A program made the translations under genes and the position numbers. Of a stretch of 64,000 nt of DNA, positions 43,601 through 50,273 are shown one piece after another; position 1 is the first letter of the stretch; the number at the start of each line of letters is the position of its first letter. Source of the DNA: an uncultured Bacteroidota bacterium (GTDB lineage Bacteria > Bacteroidota > Bacteroidia > Bacteroidales > P3). The notes under the pieces were generated by a model. It was not told the DNA's origin. It made no database searches and saw only the letters and a list, made by a program, of their open reading frames with translations. The DNA lies in contig CACYIK010000005.1 in NCBI GenBank assembly GCA_902774395.1, positions 62,001-126,000 of the forward strand, in the 5' to 3' direction.

Positions 43601-43809
43601 CCGCCAGCACGATGGTCGCCATCAGCGCCGCCGGCATCGAGGGTAACGTCACTGTCCAGATTGTCGACATGAACGGCCGCGTGATGATGCAGCAGCAGGG
43701 CGCTGCCCAGAACTTCCGCTTCGACGTCAGCAACCTCGCCCAGGGCGCCTACTTCGTCCGCATGACCGGCGAGAATGTCAACGCCGTCCGCAAGCTCATC
43801 GTGAAGTAA
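40690..43809 (+). CDS. Secreted adhesin with jelly-roll and PKD-like repeats and an intact T9SS domain
   Basis: A 1039-residue protein. Signal peptide MKKVFTFFAALTLLASVSFAQ is followed by a basic stretch to about residue 60. Then four cleaved-adhesin/MAM-like domains, each starting like FPWTEDFES or APWTEDFEG with a later GxWxR/GCW motif, alternate with three PKD/Ig-like domains (PELTISGPVAIG, PMLTLAGPVEAV, PTVTIEGPASAE). The last 75 residues form a complete T9SS sorting domain: VSPNPASTMVAI, VQIVDMNGRVMMQ, LAQGAYFVRMTG and KLIVK. The jelly-roll modules are of the type found in gingipain haemagglutinin regions. Binding to protein or glycan surfaces is inferred. It is monocistronic. Confidence 0.92.
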   Translation: MKKVFTFFAALTLLASVSFAQTAHRAKPGKKAVVAPVAAFKAQFKKASAAAVATNVTKAVGDTISVFPWTEDFESATLTGFHFVDADHDGNGWSRMTVSADRFSAHSGDGVMASASYDNDNEAALTPDNWMILPALAIPSDAEEYELSWYAKSQDVTYADEYYTVYVTTAGNAVSNFTPSTAVYAGLATGEWTKRVVDLSAYAGQTIYVAFRHHNCTDMFFLDIDDIRVGGPTAPELTISGPVAIGTNMPATYVAAASVTSLTWYVDGDVQSATGDTMNYTFSTVGIHQVVAWAHNNVGDTYDTIDVDVFSCEDITIPYVPNFAGGLGCWTSRSDSTDQSGWFASVDMFESDPEGQVLSMSAESVWGLFMMDFPVDNWLFSPVIEMPASDEYEIAWQVKPVSSTYDGDHYGVYVINNNDTILLYEESLTGMSEASFTQRMAIIPDSISGDFQVAFRHFNSEGGYVIILDSIQVRELSAPMLTLAGPVEAVNGTAVTFTATAPTASSFVWTVDGNSVNESSNVLTHTFTTDGIHNVSVVASNNAGDTEDSILVDVYTCNAIEEFPYTQDFEGSLRCWNMISADPTNDNRFGVYEDSLAFAGDYDFRFSSYSRAADYNQYLISPELELPTSGEYMLKFMYKAHTASEKFRVLASTTTNEVAAFTTVLGTYESTETAWTEVAFLLPAGTKYVAINYYGNFQYYLYIDNITVKELDMVPTVTIEGPASAEINTDVTFVANAPLATSFAWTVDGVDANTTDNTLTTSFATAGSHTVSVVATNSFGSAPAVTATIDAFVCEAVSAPWTEDFEGNTGCWRFFVNDEGSDGIELFQSSQYAHSGSFCLLGNYSDDFNVDQWAVSPVINMPANAAGYKFSFFIYTTSYGGINSNYEVRLSNGGTAVEDFSTVLLAESEGNGYYRQRTIDMSSYAGQSIRIAFHNITAMGGDGLIIDDIELSNTVGIDEVENNVLSVSPNPASTMVAISAAGIEGNVTVQIVDMNGRVMMQQQGAAQNFRFDVSNLAQGAYFVRMTGENVNAVRKLIVK

Positions 43810-43824
43810 TCACGTCTAAAAAAC

Positions 43825-43840
43825 CCTAGGCTTTCCTAGG
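43825..43840. repeat. CCTAGG pair at a 10-bp spacing, third locus
   Basis: CCTAGG at 43825 and 43835 lies between the adhesin stop and its terminator. The spacing equals that of the arrays at 29747 and 37182. Confidence 0.85.
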
Positions 43841-43848
43841 GACCACCA

Positions 43849-43880
43849 AGAGGGTGTCCCTTAGCGGGGACACCCTCTTC
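43849..43880 (+). terminator. Terminator after the adhesin
   Basis: A 12-bp stem (43849-43860 with 43867-43878) is followed by only a short T-rich stretch. The next gene starts 7 bp after the stem. Confidence 0.78.
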
Positions 43881-43884
43881 TAAA

Positions 43885-44208
43885 ATGAATTGGATTATCC
43901 TTATCGTCGCTGGCCTCTGCGAGGTGGGCTTCGCCTTCTGTCTGGGCAAGGTGAAGGGCCTCGAGGGACTGCCCTACTGGGAGTGGATGGGAGGCTTTGC
44001 CTTCTTCTACGTCCTCAGCGCCGTGCTGCTGGCCAAAGCCACCGAAACAATACCTATCGGCACCGCCTATCCGGTATGGACCGGCATCGGCGCCCTCGGC
44101 TCCGTCCTCGTCGGCATCATCATCTTCCACGAACCTGCCACCTTCTGGCGCCTCTTCTTCATCACCACCCTCACCGCCTCCATCATCGGCCTGAAAATCG
44201 TGTCGTAA
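43885..44208 (+). CDS. SMR-family transporter, SugE/Gdx-like
   Basis: A 107-residue small multidrug resistance protein with four transmembrane helices. The essential membrane glutamate is Glu13 in AGLCEVGFAFCLG, and the helix-3 signature is AYPVWTGIGALGSV with Trp65. The CEVGxA and KVKGL context resembles the Gdx/SugE subgroup, which exports guanidinium, rather than EmrE. It would act as an antiparallel dimer exchanging substrate for protons. It begins right after a terminator and lies 3 bp before the lipoprotein gene, so the two are probably cotranscribed. Confidence 0.92.
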   Translation: MNWIILIVAGLCEVGFAFCLGKVKGLEGLPYWEWMGGFAFFYVLSAVLLAKATETIPIGTAYPVWTGIGALGSVLVGIIIFHEPATFWRLFFITTLTASIIGLKIVS

Positions 44209-44210
44209 TT

Positions 44211-44654
44211 ATGAAAATAGAATACCTCAAATTGAAAAAATGGCTGCTGGTCTCGCTGGGAGGCCTGCTGGGGATAAACATGGTGGCCTGTGGTGGCGAG
44301 GAATATGGTTGCCCGGAAGGCACCTATCATGTTAGGGGTACCGTCACTAACGAAGAAGGAGACTCTATAGAGGGCATCGGCGTCGGGAAAAGATACCTGG
44401 AGGAATGGCCTGAATTTGAGTATTACGACACCACGGATTCCGACGGCCGTTATGATGTCAGAATTCTATGTGACCCAGGAGAGCCTTCGCAAATTGAGAT
44501 TGTTGATATCGATGCCGAGCAGCATGGACACTATCGTGACACCGTGGTGACGGTGGTGGCCGGCGGTAACGCCTTCCATGGTGGCGACGGAAACTGGTAC
44601 GCAGGCACCGCCAATATAGAGAAAGACATCACTCTGCAGCGTTTTGACAAATAA
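44211..44654 (+). CDS. Putative lipoprotein of the rSAM/lipoprotein type (TIGR04134-like)
   Basis: A 147-residue protein. The start at ATG 44211 gives a basic N-terminus, the hydrophobic segment LLVSLGGLLGINMVAC and a lipobox cysteine near residue 27. The mature part EEYGCPEGTYHVRGTVTNEEGDSIEGI and the later VDIDAEQHGHYRD ... GDGNWYAG ... DITLQ match, from memory, the pattern of Bacteroidota lipoproteins that occur with a dedicated radical SAM protein (TIGR04133). The central part is a carboxypeptidase-regulatory-like beta sandwich. No radical SAM gene lies in this window, so it is an orphan copy here. Confidence 0.75.
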   Translation: MKIEYLKLKKWLLVSLGGLLGINMVACGGEEYGCPEGTYHVRGTVTNEEGDSIEGIGVGKRYLEEWPEFEYYDTTDSDGRYDVRILCDPGEPSQIEIVDIDAEQHGHYRDTVVTVVAGGNAFHGGDGNWYAGTANIEKDITLQRFDK

Positions 44655-44746
44655 CTATCAATCAAGCACAATAATATTGCATCCCATGCGTTATTATCAC
44701 ATTGCATATTAGATGTCTCCGAAGAAAAACAAAAAAACAATATAAA

Positions 44747-45784
44747 ATGGAAAAGAAAGACCTCCTCAAAGAAACCGTCAAACACATTGACATCAAGAAG
44801 TACGACAGCACCGAGCTTATCGACGCCATGCGCCACATGAGCTTCACTAGCCGCGACACCGCCCGTGCCGCCGACATCCTCTGTCAGATGCTGGCCGAGA
44901 AGGACTGCACCAACATCCTCACCATCGCTGGCTCCACCAGCGCCGCCGGTTGCATGCAGGTCTACGTCGACATGGTGCGCAACAAAATGATCGACGCCGT
45001 CGTCAGCACCGGCGCCTCCATCATCGACATGGACCTCTTCGAGGCCCTCGGCTACAAGCACTACATCGGCACCAAGGAGAACGTCATTCCCGACACCAAG
45101 CTCCGCGAACTCTACATCGACCGCATCTACGACACCTTCATCGACGAAGAGGAGCTGCAGGCTTGCGACCAGGCCACCTGCGACGTCGCCGACCTCCTCG
45201 AACCCCGTCCCTACTCCAGCCGCGAGTTCCTCTATGAGGTGGGCAAATGGCTCGCCAACGGCCACGGTGTGAAGAAGGACAGCCTCATCCAGACCTGCTA
45301 CGAGTGCGGCGTGCCCATCTTCTGCCCCGCCTTCAGCGACAGCTCCGCCGGTTTCGGTATCGGCAAGCATCAGTGGATCCGCAAGCATGCCGGCAAGCCT
45401 TATGTCAGCATCGACAGCGTGGCCGACTTCCTCGAGCTCACCGAGATCAAGATGAACAGCCCCGAGAGCGGCCTCTTCATGGTCGGCGGCGGCACCCCCA
45501 AGAACTTCGCCCAGGACACCGTCGTCTGCGCCGAAATCCTCGGCAAGGAGGTTCCCATGCACAAATATGCCATCCAGATCACCGTGGCCGACGTCCGCGA
45601 CGGCGCCTGTTCCTCCAGCACCCTCCTCGAGGCCGGCAGCTGGGGCAAAGTGAGCGAGGAACTCCAGCAGATGGTCTACGCCGAAGGCACCACCGTCATC
45701 CCCGCCATCGTCAGTTACGCCTACCACAACGGCGCCTGGAAAGACCGTGAGTACAAGAACTGGCAGAAACTCTTCCAGAAATAA
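44747..45784 (+). CDS. Deoxyhypusine-synthase-family protein
   Basis: A 345-residue NAD-dependent enzyme homologous to deoxyhypusine synthase. The catalytic lysine motif SWGKVS (Lys301) is intact, as are TIAGSTSAAG, VSTGASIIDMD, FCPAFSDSSAGFG and the NAD-binding VGGGTPKNF. Bacteria lack eIF5A, so the bacterial members use spermidine for other products such as homospermidine-type polyamines; the product here is unknown. The start at 44747 is chosen over an upstream non-ATG. Its stop overlaps the thioesterase start (TAATG), so the two are translationally coupled. Confidence 0.88.
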   Translation: MEKKDLLKETVKHIDIKKYDSTELIDAMRHMSFTSRDTARAADILCQMLAEKDCTNILTIAGSTSAAGCMQVYVDMVRNKMIDAVVSTGASIIDMDLFEALGYKHYIGTKENVIPDTKLRELYIDRIYDTFIDEEELQACDQATCDVADLLEPRPYSSREFLYEVGKWLANGHGVKKDSLIQTCYECGVPIFCPAFSDSSAGFGIGKHQWIRKHAGKPYVSIDSVADFLELTEIKMNSPESGLFMVGGGTPKNFAQDTVVCAEILGKEVPMHKYAIQITVADVRDGACSSSTLLEAGSWGKVSEELQQMVYAEGTTVIPAIVSYAYHNGAWKDREYKNWQKLFQK

Positions 45785-46167
45785 TGATACAAGCAGGAAT
45801 TAAAGGCCGTCTGGAGCAGACGGTGACACCTGAGATGAGCGCTGCCCGTGTGGGTAGCGGCTTGGTGGATGTGTTTGCCACGCCGATGATGGTGGCACTG
45901 ATAGAGCAGACATGCTACGAGAGTGTGCTGCCTTACCTTGACGAGGGTCAGGGCACCGTGGGCACGTTGGTCAACGTGGCCCATACCGCCGCCACACCCA
46001 TCGGCATGCGCGTGTGGTGCGAGAGCGAGCTGGTGGAAGTCGACCGACGCAGGCTAGTCTTTAAAGTGAAAGCCTTCGACGAATGCGGACCCATCGGCGA
46101 AGGCACCCACGAGCGGTTCATCATCGACACCGCCAAGTTCTTTGAAAAAGTAAAGGCCAAGAGTTAA
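45784..46167 (+). CDS. Hotdog-fold thioesterase, FlK-like
   Basis: A 127-residue single-hotdog protein. VFATPMMVALIEQTCYESVLPYL and GTLVNVAHTAATPIGMRV carry the Thr/Glu/His arrangement known from fluoroacetyl-CoA thioesterase FlK and its relatives. Most relatives hydrolyse unidentified acyl-CoAs and protect CoA pools. It overlaps the deoxyhypusine-synthase-like gene by one base, which suggests a shared pathway or acyl-polyamine metabolism, but that is inference. A palindromic terminator follows and includes the last codons. Confidence 0.82.
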   Translation: MIQAGIKGRLEQTVTPEMSAARVGSGLVDVFATPMMVALIEQTCYESVLPYLDEGQGTVGTLVNVAHTAATPIGMRVWCESELVEVDRRRLVFKVKAFDECGPIGEGTHERFIIDTAKFFEKVKAKS

Positions 46168-46185
46168 CTCTTGGCCTTTTCTTTT
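46152..46185. terminator. Bidirectional terminator
   Basis: A 28-bp palindrome centred on GTTAAC at 46165/46166 has a T-rich flank. It overlaps the thioesterase stop and serves the convergent fabD. Confidence 0.85.
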
Positions 46186-46202
46186 TATATCCCAATTAAG
46201 GT

Positions 46203-47081
46203 TTATTCTGCCGAGTGGGCGTTGGCGTCGGGGTTGACGCGCTTCACCATGCCTTGCAGGGCGATGCCGGGTCCCACCTCGATGAACTCCGTGGCACCGT
46301 CTTTGAGCATGTTCTGTACGGTGTAGGTCCAACGGACGGGCGACGTGAGCTGCATGAGCAGGTTCTTCTTGATTTCAGCGGGGTCGCTGTGCGGCAGGGC
46401 GTCGACATTCTGATAGATGGGGCAGACGGGTTTGCGGAACTCGGTGCGCTCGATGGCTTCGGCCAGCTCCACACGGGCGGGCTCCATCAGGGGGCTGTGG
46501 AAGGCGCCACCCACTGCCAGCGGCAGGGCTTTACCCTTGGCTTCTTTGATCTTCTCGCAGGCAGCAGCCACACCTTCGTTGGTGCCGCTGATGACCAGCT
46601 GGCCAGGGCAGTTGTAGTTGGCCGGCACCACCACCTGGTCGGTGATGGAGGCGCAGATGTCCTCGATAGTCTTGTCGTCGAGTTTCAAGGCTGCGGCCAT
46701 GGTCGACGGGGTCTTTTCGCAGCATTTCTGCATGGCGTTGGCACGGGCGATGACCAGTCTCAGGCCGTCCTCGAAACTCATGGCGCCGGCGGCGACCAAT
46801 GCCGAGAACTCGCCCAGTGAGTGACCACCCACCATGTCGGGCTGGAAGTTATTGCCCATATATTTGGCCAGGATGACCGAGTGGAGGAAGATGGCGGGCT
46901 GCGTCACCTTGGTCTGCTTCAGGTCTTCCGGCGTGCCGGCGAACATCAGGTCCGTGATGCGGAAGCCGATAATCTCGTTGGCTTTCTCAAACATGGCGCG
47001 GCACTCTTCATTGCCGTCATAGAGATTCTTTCCCATGCCCACAAATTGGGCTCCCTGTCCAGGAAATACGTATGCTTTCAT
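46203..47081 (-). CDS. fabD: Malonyl-CoA:ACP transacylase
   Basis: A 292-residue cytoplasmic enzyme loading malonyl groups onto acyl carrier protein for fatty-acid synthesis. VFPGQGAQFVGMG opens the fold. The nucleophile is Ser88 in GGHSLGEFSA and the catalytic histidine is His195 in GGAFHSPLM. QNVDALPHSDP and IEVGPGIALQGMVKR are conserved C-terminal elements. The length is normal. It lies 3 bp after the flippase gene on the same strand. No other fab gene is nearby. Confidence 0.96.
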   Translation of the reverse strand: MKAYVFPGQGAQFVGMGKNLYDGNEECRAMFEKANEIIGFRITDLMFAGTPEDLKQTKVTQPAIFLHSVILAKYMGNNFQPDMVGGHSLGEFSALVAAGAMSFEDGLRLVIARANAMQKCCEKTPSTMAAALKLDDKTIEDICASITDQVVVPANYNCPGQLVISGTNEGVAAACEKIKEAKGKALPLAVGGAFHSPLMEPARVELAEAIERTEFRKPVCPIYQNVDALPHSDPAEIKKNLLMQLTSPVRWTYTVQNMLKDGATEFIEVGPGIALQGMVKRVNPDANAHSAE

Positions 47082-47084
47082 TCT

Positions 47085-48467
47085 TTATTCTTGATTTTTG
47101 TATTTTAATATTAACGATATTCTGCTGATAATATTGTGTGGTGCCGGCGGAAGGAAGGCCGTTGCCGGCAGGCGGAAAAGGCGGATGGCCAGCAGCAGCT
47201 GGGCCAAGGCCATGAAGGTCTGGGCGCTGAGCGAGGCCCAGGCAGAACCCGTGGCACCGAGGCGCGGGATGAGTAGCACGTTGACCACGATGTTGAGCAC
47301 CAATGTCGTGGCGGCAAAGATGTTGAGCTGCCGCAGGTAGCCGCCGGCAGTGAGCAGGGTGCCGAAGATATAGGTGATGCCTATGGGGATGATGCCGAAG
47401 ATGACCACGCGGAACACCGGCACATACATCGCACCGCGTCCCGGATAGAGCAGCCCCATCAGGGGCTCGGCCCACAGGGCGCAGGCCACCGATACGCCCA
47501 CGGCGAAAAGCATCATAGGCCAGAAGACGAGGCGGAGGATGTCAGTAAGTGATGAGTGATGAGTGATGAATGATGAATTTGCTGCCGCGGGTTTCAGCTC
47601 CTTGCAGAGCTTGGAGAAGACGGGCAACAGCGGGATGCTGACGAGGTAGGCCACCATGGTGAGGGCGTCGAGGAGACGGAAGGCGCCGGCATAGATGCCC
47701 GCCTCGCCGTCGGAAGCCATAGAGCGCAGCAGGATGGGGTCGATGCGGTTGTATGAGGCCATGAGGAGCACCAGCAACGCGAAGGGGGCACTCTTCTTGA
47801 GGATGACGAGGGAGAAGGCAGGTGAAAGGTGAAAGGTGAAAGGTGAAAGGTGAAGTTTGGCTTTGCGGGCGATGACGACAAGGGCCAGCAGGGCGGTCAG
47901 GGCGTAGGCTGCCACCTGGGCATAGACGAAATGGTAAATTGAAAATTGAAAATTGAAAATTGAAAGTTTTGGTCCCCACAAGAGGGTGCCGCAGATGAGA
48001 ATCATCAGCACGCGGTCCGTCACCGAGAGGAGGCTGTCCCACTTGAAGAGCAGCAGCCCTTCGAAGTTGCTGCGCAGGTAGAGGATGAGCGAGTTGAGGA
48101 ATTGAGCCACCGTGAGCCACGCCAGCAGGCGGAACTCGTCGCTTCCGTATCCCAGCAAGGCTCCCACGGTGAAGGTCACCAGCAGGTAGAGCCCCAACAG
48201 GCATACCTTGAGACCCAGGATGCCACTCAGGTGCTTGGTGATGAGCTGCGGATGCTGCGCGATGTTGCGGGTGTTGAAGTTGGTGACCCCCAGGTCGAGC
48301 AGTATATTGAAGATATAAGCCAGGTTGAAGACCGCGAAGTAGAAGCCGTACATCTCGTTGCCCACGGCGTTCTGCACGCCCACCTCGATGCCGAGTATCC
48401 ACAGCGGCTTGACAATGAGGTTGGCCAGCAGTATCCAGAACAGGCCCGAGAGTAGTTTCTTCTGCAT
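47085..48467 (-). CDS. Polysaccharide flippase (MATE/Wzx-like)
   Basis: A 460-residue polytopic membrane protein with about 12-14 helices. It opens with the typical SGLFWILLANLIVKPLWILGIE and GNEMYGFYFAVFNLAYIFNILLDLGVTNF, as in RfbX/Wzx-type O-antigen or capsule flippases of the MOP superfamily. Three heptamer arrays are translated in its loops: TTTCAAT (47934-47966), TTTCACC (47820-47856) and ATCACTC (47550-47583), giving LSIFNFQFSIYHF, LSPFTFHLSPAF and SSFITHHSSLT. It lies between fabD and the Ig-like lipoprotein. No glycosyltransferases are close, so the exported glycan is unknown. Confidence 0.88.
   Translation of the reverse strand: MQKKLLSGLFWILLANLIVKPLWILGIEVGVQNAVGNEMYGFYFAVFNLAYIFNILLDLGVTNFNTRNIAQHPQLITKHLSGILGLKVCLLGLYLLVTFTVGALLGYGSDEFRLLAWLTVAQFLNSLILYLRSNFEGLLLFKWDSLLSVTDRVLMILICGTLLWGPKLSIFNFQFSIYHFVYAQVAAYALTALLALVVIARKAKLHLSPFTFHLSPAFSLVILKKSAPFALLVLLMASYNRIDPILLRSMASDGEAGIYAGAFRLLDALTMVAYLVSIPLLPVFSKLCKELKPAAANSSFITHHSSLTDILRLVFWPMMLFAVGVSVACALWAEPLMGLLYPGRGAMYVPVFRVVIFGIIPIGITYIFGTLLTAGGYLRQLNIFAATTLVLNIVVNVLLIPRLGATGSAWASLSAQTFMALAQLLLAIRLFRLPATAFLPPAPHNIISRISLILKYKNQE
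47550..47583. repeat. Intragenic heptamer array GTGATGA in the flippase gene
   Basis: Four to five units lie on the plus strand. The sense strand ATCACTC encodes a rotation of the heptapeptide ITHHSSL. Confidence 0.86.
47820..47856. repeat. Intragenic heptamer array GGTGAAA in the flippase gene
   Basis: Five near-identical units. The sense strand encodes FTFHLSP with a seven-residue period. Confidence 0.9.
47934..47966. repeat. Intragenic heptamer array ATTGAAA in the flippase gene
   Basis: Four units. The sense strand encodes FNFQFSI. The same array type is found in coaX at 31688-31722. Confidence 0.88.
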
Positions 48468-48473
48468 GGCGTC

Positions 48474-50273
48474 TTAGGGTTTCTTTGAGGGTTTCAGCGA
48501 GCTTTTCCCGCCCTTCTCAGGCATAAATGGGAGGGCGTTGATATTCAATCCTTTCTTGGATGTCTTTTCCTCTATGGTCCAATGCTCCTCCATCTCCCAT
48601 TTCTCGCGCAGGCTGAGGGTCTTCTCATAGAGGATGGTCTGCTCGGGCTGACGCTGCTGGCGGTAGTCGCCAGGGGTCCAGCGGCCGTCGCCGTTGCGGT
48701 CGATGACGGCACGCAGACGGTAGTCGCCACTAGGCAGGTGGGAGAAGCGGAGTGATGAGTGTTGAGTGTTGAGTGATGAGCGTTGAACTACGGTGTCGCG
48801 CTTGTCGAGCACCTCGACCACCAGCGGGAAGCCCATCTTGTTGTCGATGTCGATGCTGAGGATGCCGTAGTCTTTGGGTTTGAGGCCGAAGACGAGGCTG
48901 TCGCTGACGTTGCCGTAGATATCGGTGAAGAGGCTGTCGGCGATGCGTACACGGTATTGCTCGCCCGACTTGAGCGAGGTCTCCAGCCGTGCCGTGAGGC
49001 CGTTGCTGTCGAGCACGATGGCGCAATGACTCACCGTGCTGTCCTTGAGGTACATCACCTCGGCCTGCGGGTTGTCGACGCTCTTGGCGATGGGGTTGGT
49101 GAAGGCCAGCCGCAGGTCGTCATAGTAGGCCTTGTTGCCGTCGCAGAGGGCTGTCATCAGGGGTTCCTTTTCCTCTTTGGCTCCGGCAGCCTTTTTCTTG
49201 CCTTTCTTCTTCTCGGTGAAGCGCAGGCGCAAAGTATCTTGTAAACCCTCGTCGCTGACGATGATCAGGGCGGTGTCCATCTGGGCGTCGAGGCACCAGA
49301 GACTCATGGTGTCGCGCCGTGCGTTGAGATGCCATTGCACCGCCGTACCGGTCACCGTGGGATGCTGCATGGGCAGTTGGGTGACGATGCGGATGCGTCC
49401 TTTGGCGGTAAACTCATTGGCGGTGATGCGCTGTTTCTGTACCTCGGGCTGGGAGATATAGAGAGTGGTGAGTGATGAGTGATGAGTGGTGAGTGAGGTG
49501 TCGATGGGGTGGGCTTCGAAATGGGCGGTGTCCCATGCTGCGGCCTCGGTGGCGTCGATTCGCAGGTTGCGGTTCTTGTCTTCGAAGGCCACCACGCGGT
49601 ATTTGCCCGTGGGGATAAAGTGGAAGGCGAAGTGGCCCTCTTTGTCGCAGCGCGTCACGAAGTCGGGCTGCTCGCTACACGCCATCGTATCGTTCTCCAC
49701 TCTCCACTTTCCGTTCTCCACTCGATACGTCATCACAGTCACCGTCTCCTTCCAGGCCTTGCCGCTGCGGGCGTCAATCACCTGGCCGCCGAGGCTCATG
49801 GTGTCCATGTCCGCGCCGGTGGAGAAGACATACTCGTAGCTGGGCAGCAGGTTGCCCTCGGTGAAGTCGGCGATGGCCTCCTTGAACTGGAAGAGGTAGG
49901 TGGTGTTCTCTTGCAGGGTGTCCTTGATTTTCACCAGCACACCCTTGCCCTTGGTGGTGAACTCGGGCTTGTTCTTCAGCGGCGGCGACACCAGGACATT
50001 CTCCGGGGCGTTCTTCAGCACCACATACTCGTCGAACTGGACGTAGAACTCCTTGGGAGTGATGTTCTTGCTTCCGTTGGCGGGCTTGCAGCCGAGGGCC
50101 ACGGGCGGCTCCTCGTCCTTAGGTCCGCCAGTGGGGTAGCCCTGACGGGCACAACCCGCGAGGAGGAGAAAGAGGAGGAGTGAAAGGGAGTGAGAAGGAG
50201 TGAAAGGGAGTGAGAAGACAAATGATATTTGTCGCGACGCTTTCCTCTGATTTTTATTGTATCTTTTTTGCAT
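48474..50273 (-). CDS. Lipoprotein with Ig-like (SbsA-type) domains
   Basis: A 599-residue lipoprotein. The long signal ends LLFLLLAGC. The N-terminal domain ARQGYPTGGPKDEEPPVAL ... NITPKEFYVQFDEYVVLKN is the bacterial Ig-like Big_5 type widespread in Bacteroidota surface lipoproteins. Beta-rich modules follow, including a carboxypeptidase-like GHFAFHFIPTGKYRVVAFEDKN and RFSHLPSGDYRLRAVIDRNGDG. The role is unknown. Repeat arrays are translated at 48748-48787 (RSSLNTQHSSL), 49465-49500 (TTHHSSLTT) and 49690-49730 (RVENGKWRVEN). A 10-bp array (50178-50217) encodes the signal core FSLPFTPSHSLSLL and is complementary to an array before the gene. Confidence 0.82.
   Translation of the reverse strand: MQKRYNKNQRKASRQISFVFSLPFTPSHSLSLLLFLLLAGCARQGYPTGGPKDEEPPVALGCKPANGSKNITPKEFYVQFDEYVVLKNAPENVLVSPPLKNKPEFTTKGKGVLVKIKDTLQENTTYLFQFKEAIADFTEGNLLPSYEYVFSTGADMDTMSLGGQVIDARSGKAWKETVTVMTYRVENGKWRVENDTMACSEQPDFVTRCDKEGHFAFHFIPTGKYRVVAFEDKNRNLRIDATEAAAWDTAHFEAHPIDTSLTTHHSSLTTLYISQPEVQKQRITANEFTAKGRIRIVTQLPMQHPTVTGTAVQWHLNARRDTMSLWCLDAQMDTALIIVSDEGLQDTLRLRFTEKKKGKKKAAGAKEEKEPLMTALCDGNKAYYDDLRLAFTNPIAKSVDNPQAEVMYLKDSTVSHCAIVLDSNGLTARLETSLKSGEQYRVRIADSLFTDIYGNVSDSLVFGLKPKDYGILSIDIDNKMGFPLVVEVLDKRDTVVQRSSLNTQHSSLRFSHLPSGDYRLRAVIDRNGDGRWTPGDYRQQRQPEQTILYEKTLSLREKWEMEEHWTIEEKTSKKGLNINALPFMPEKGGKSSLKPSKKP

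Noticed and set aside
47550..47966. A CRISPR-like array
   Set aside because: Units are 7 bp, contiguous and translated within a flippase; there are no spacers and no cas genes.
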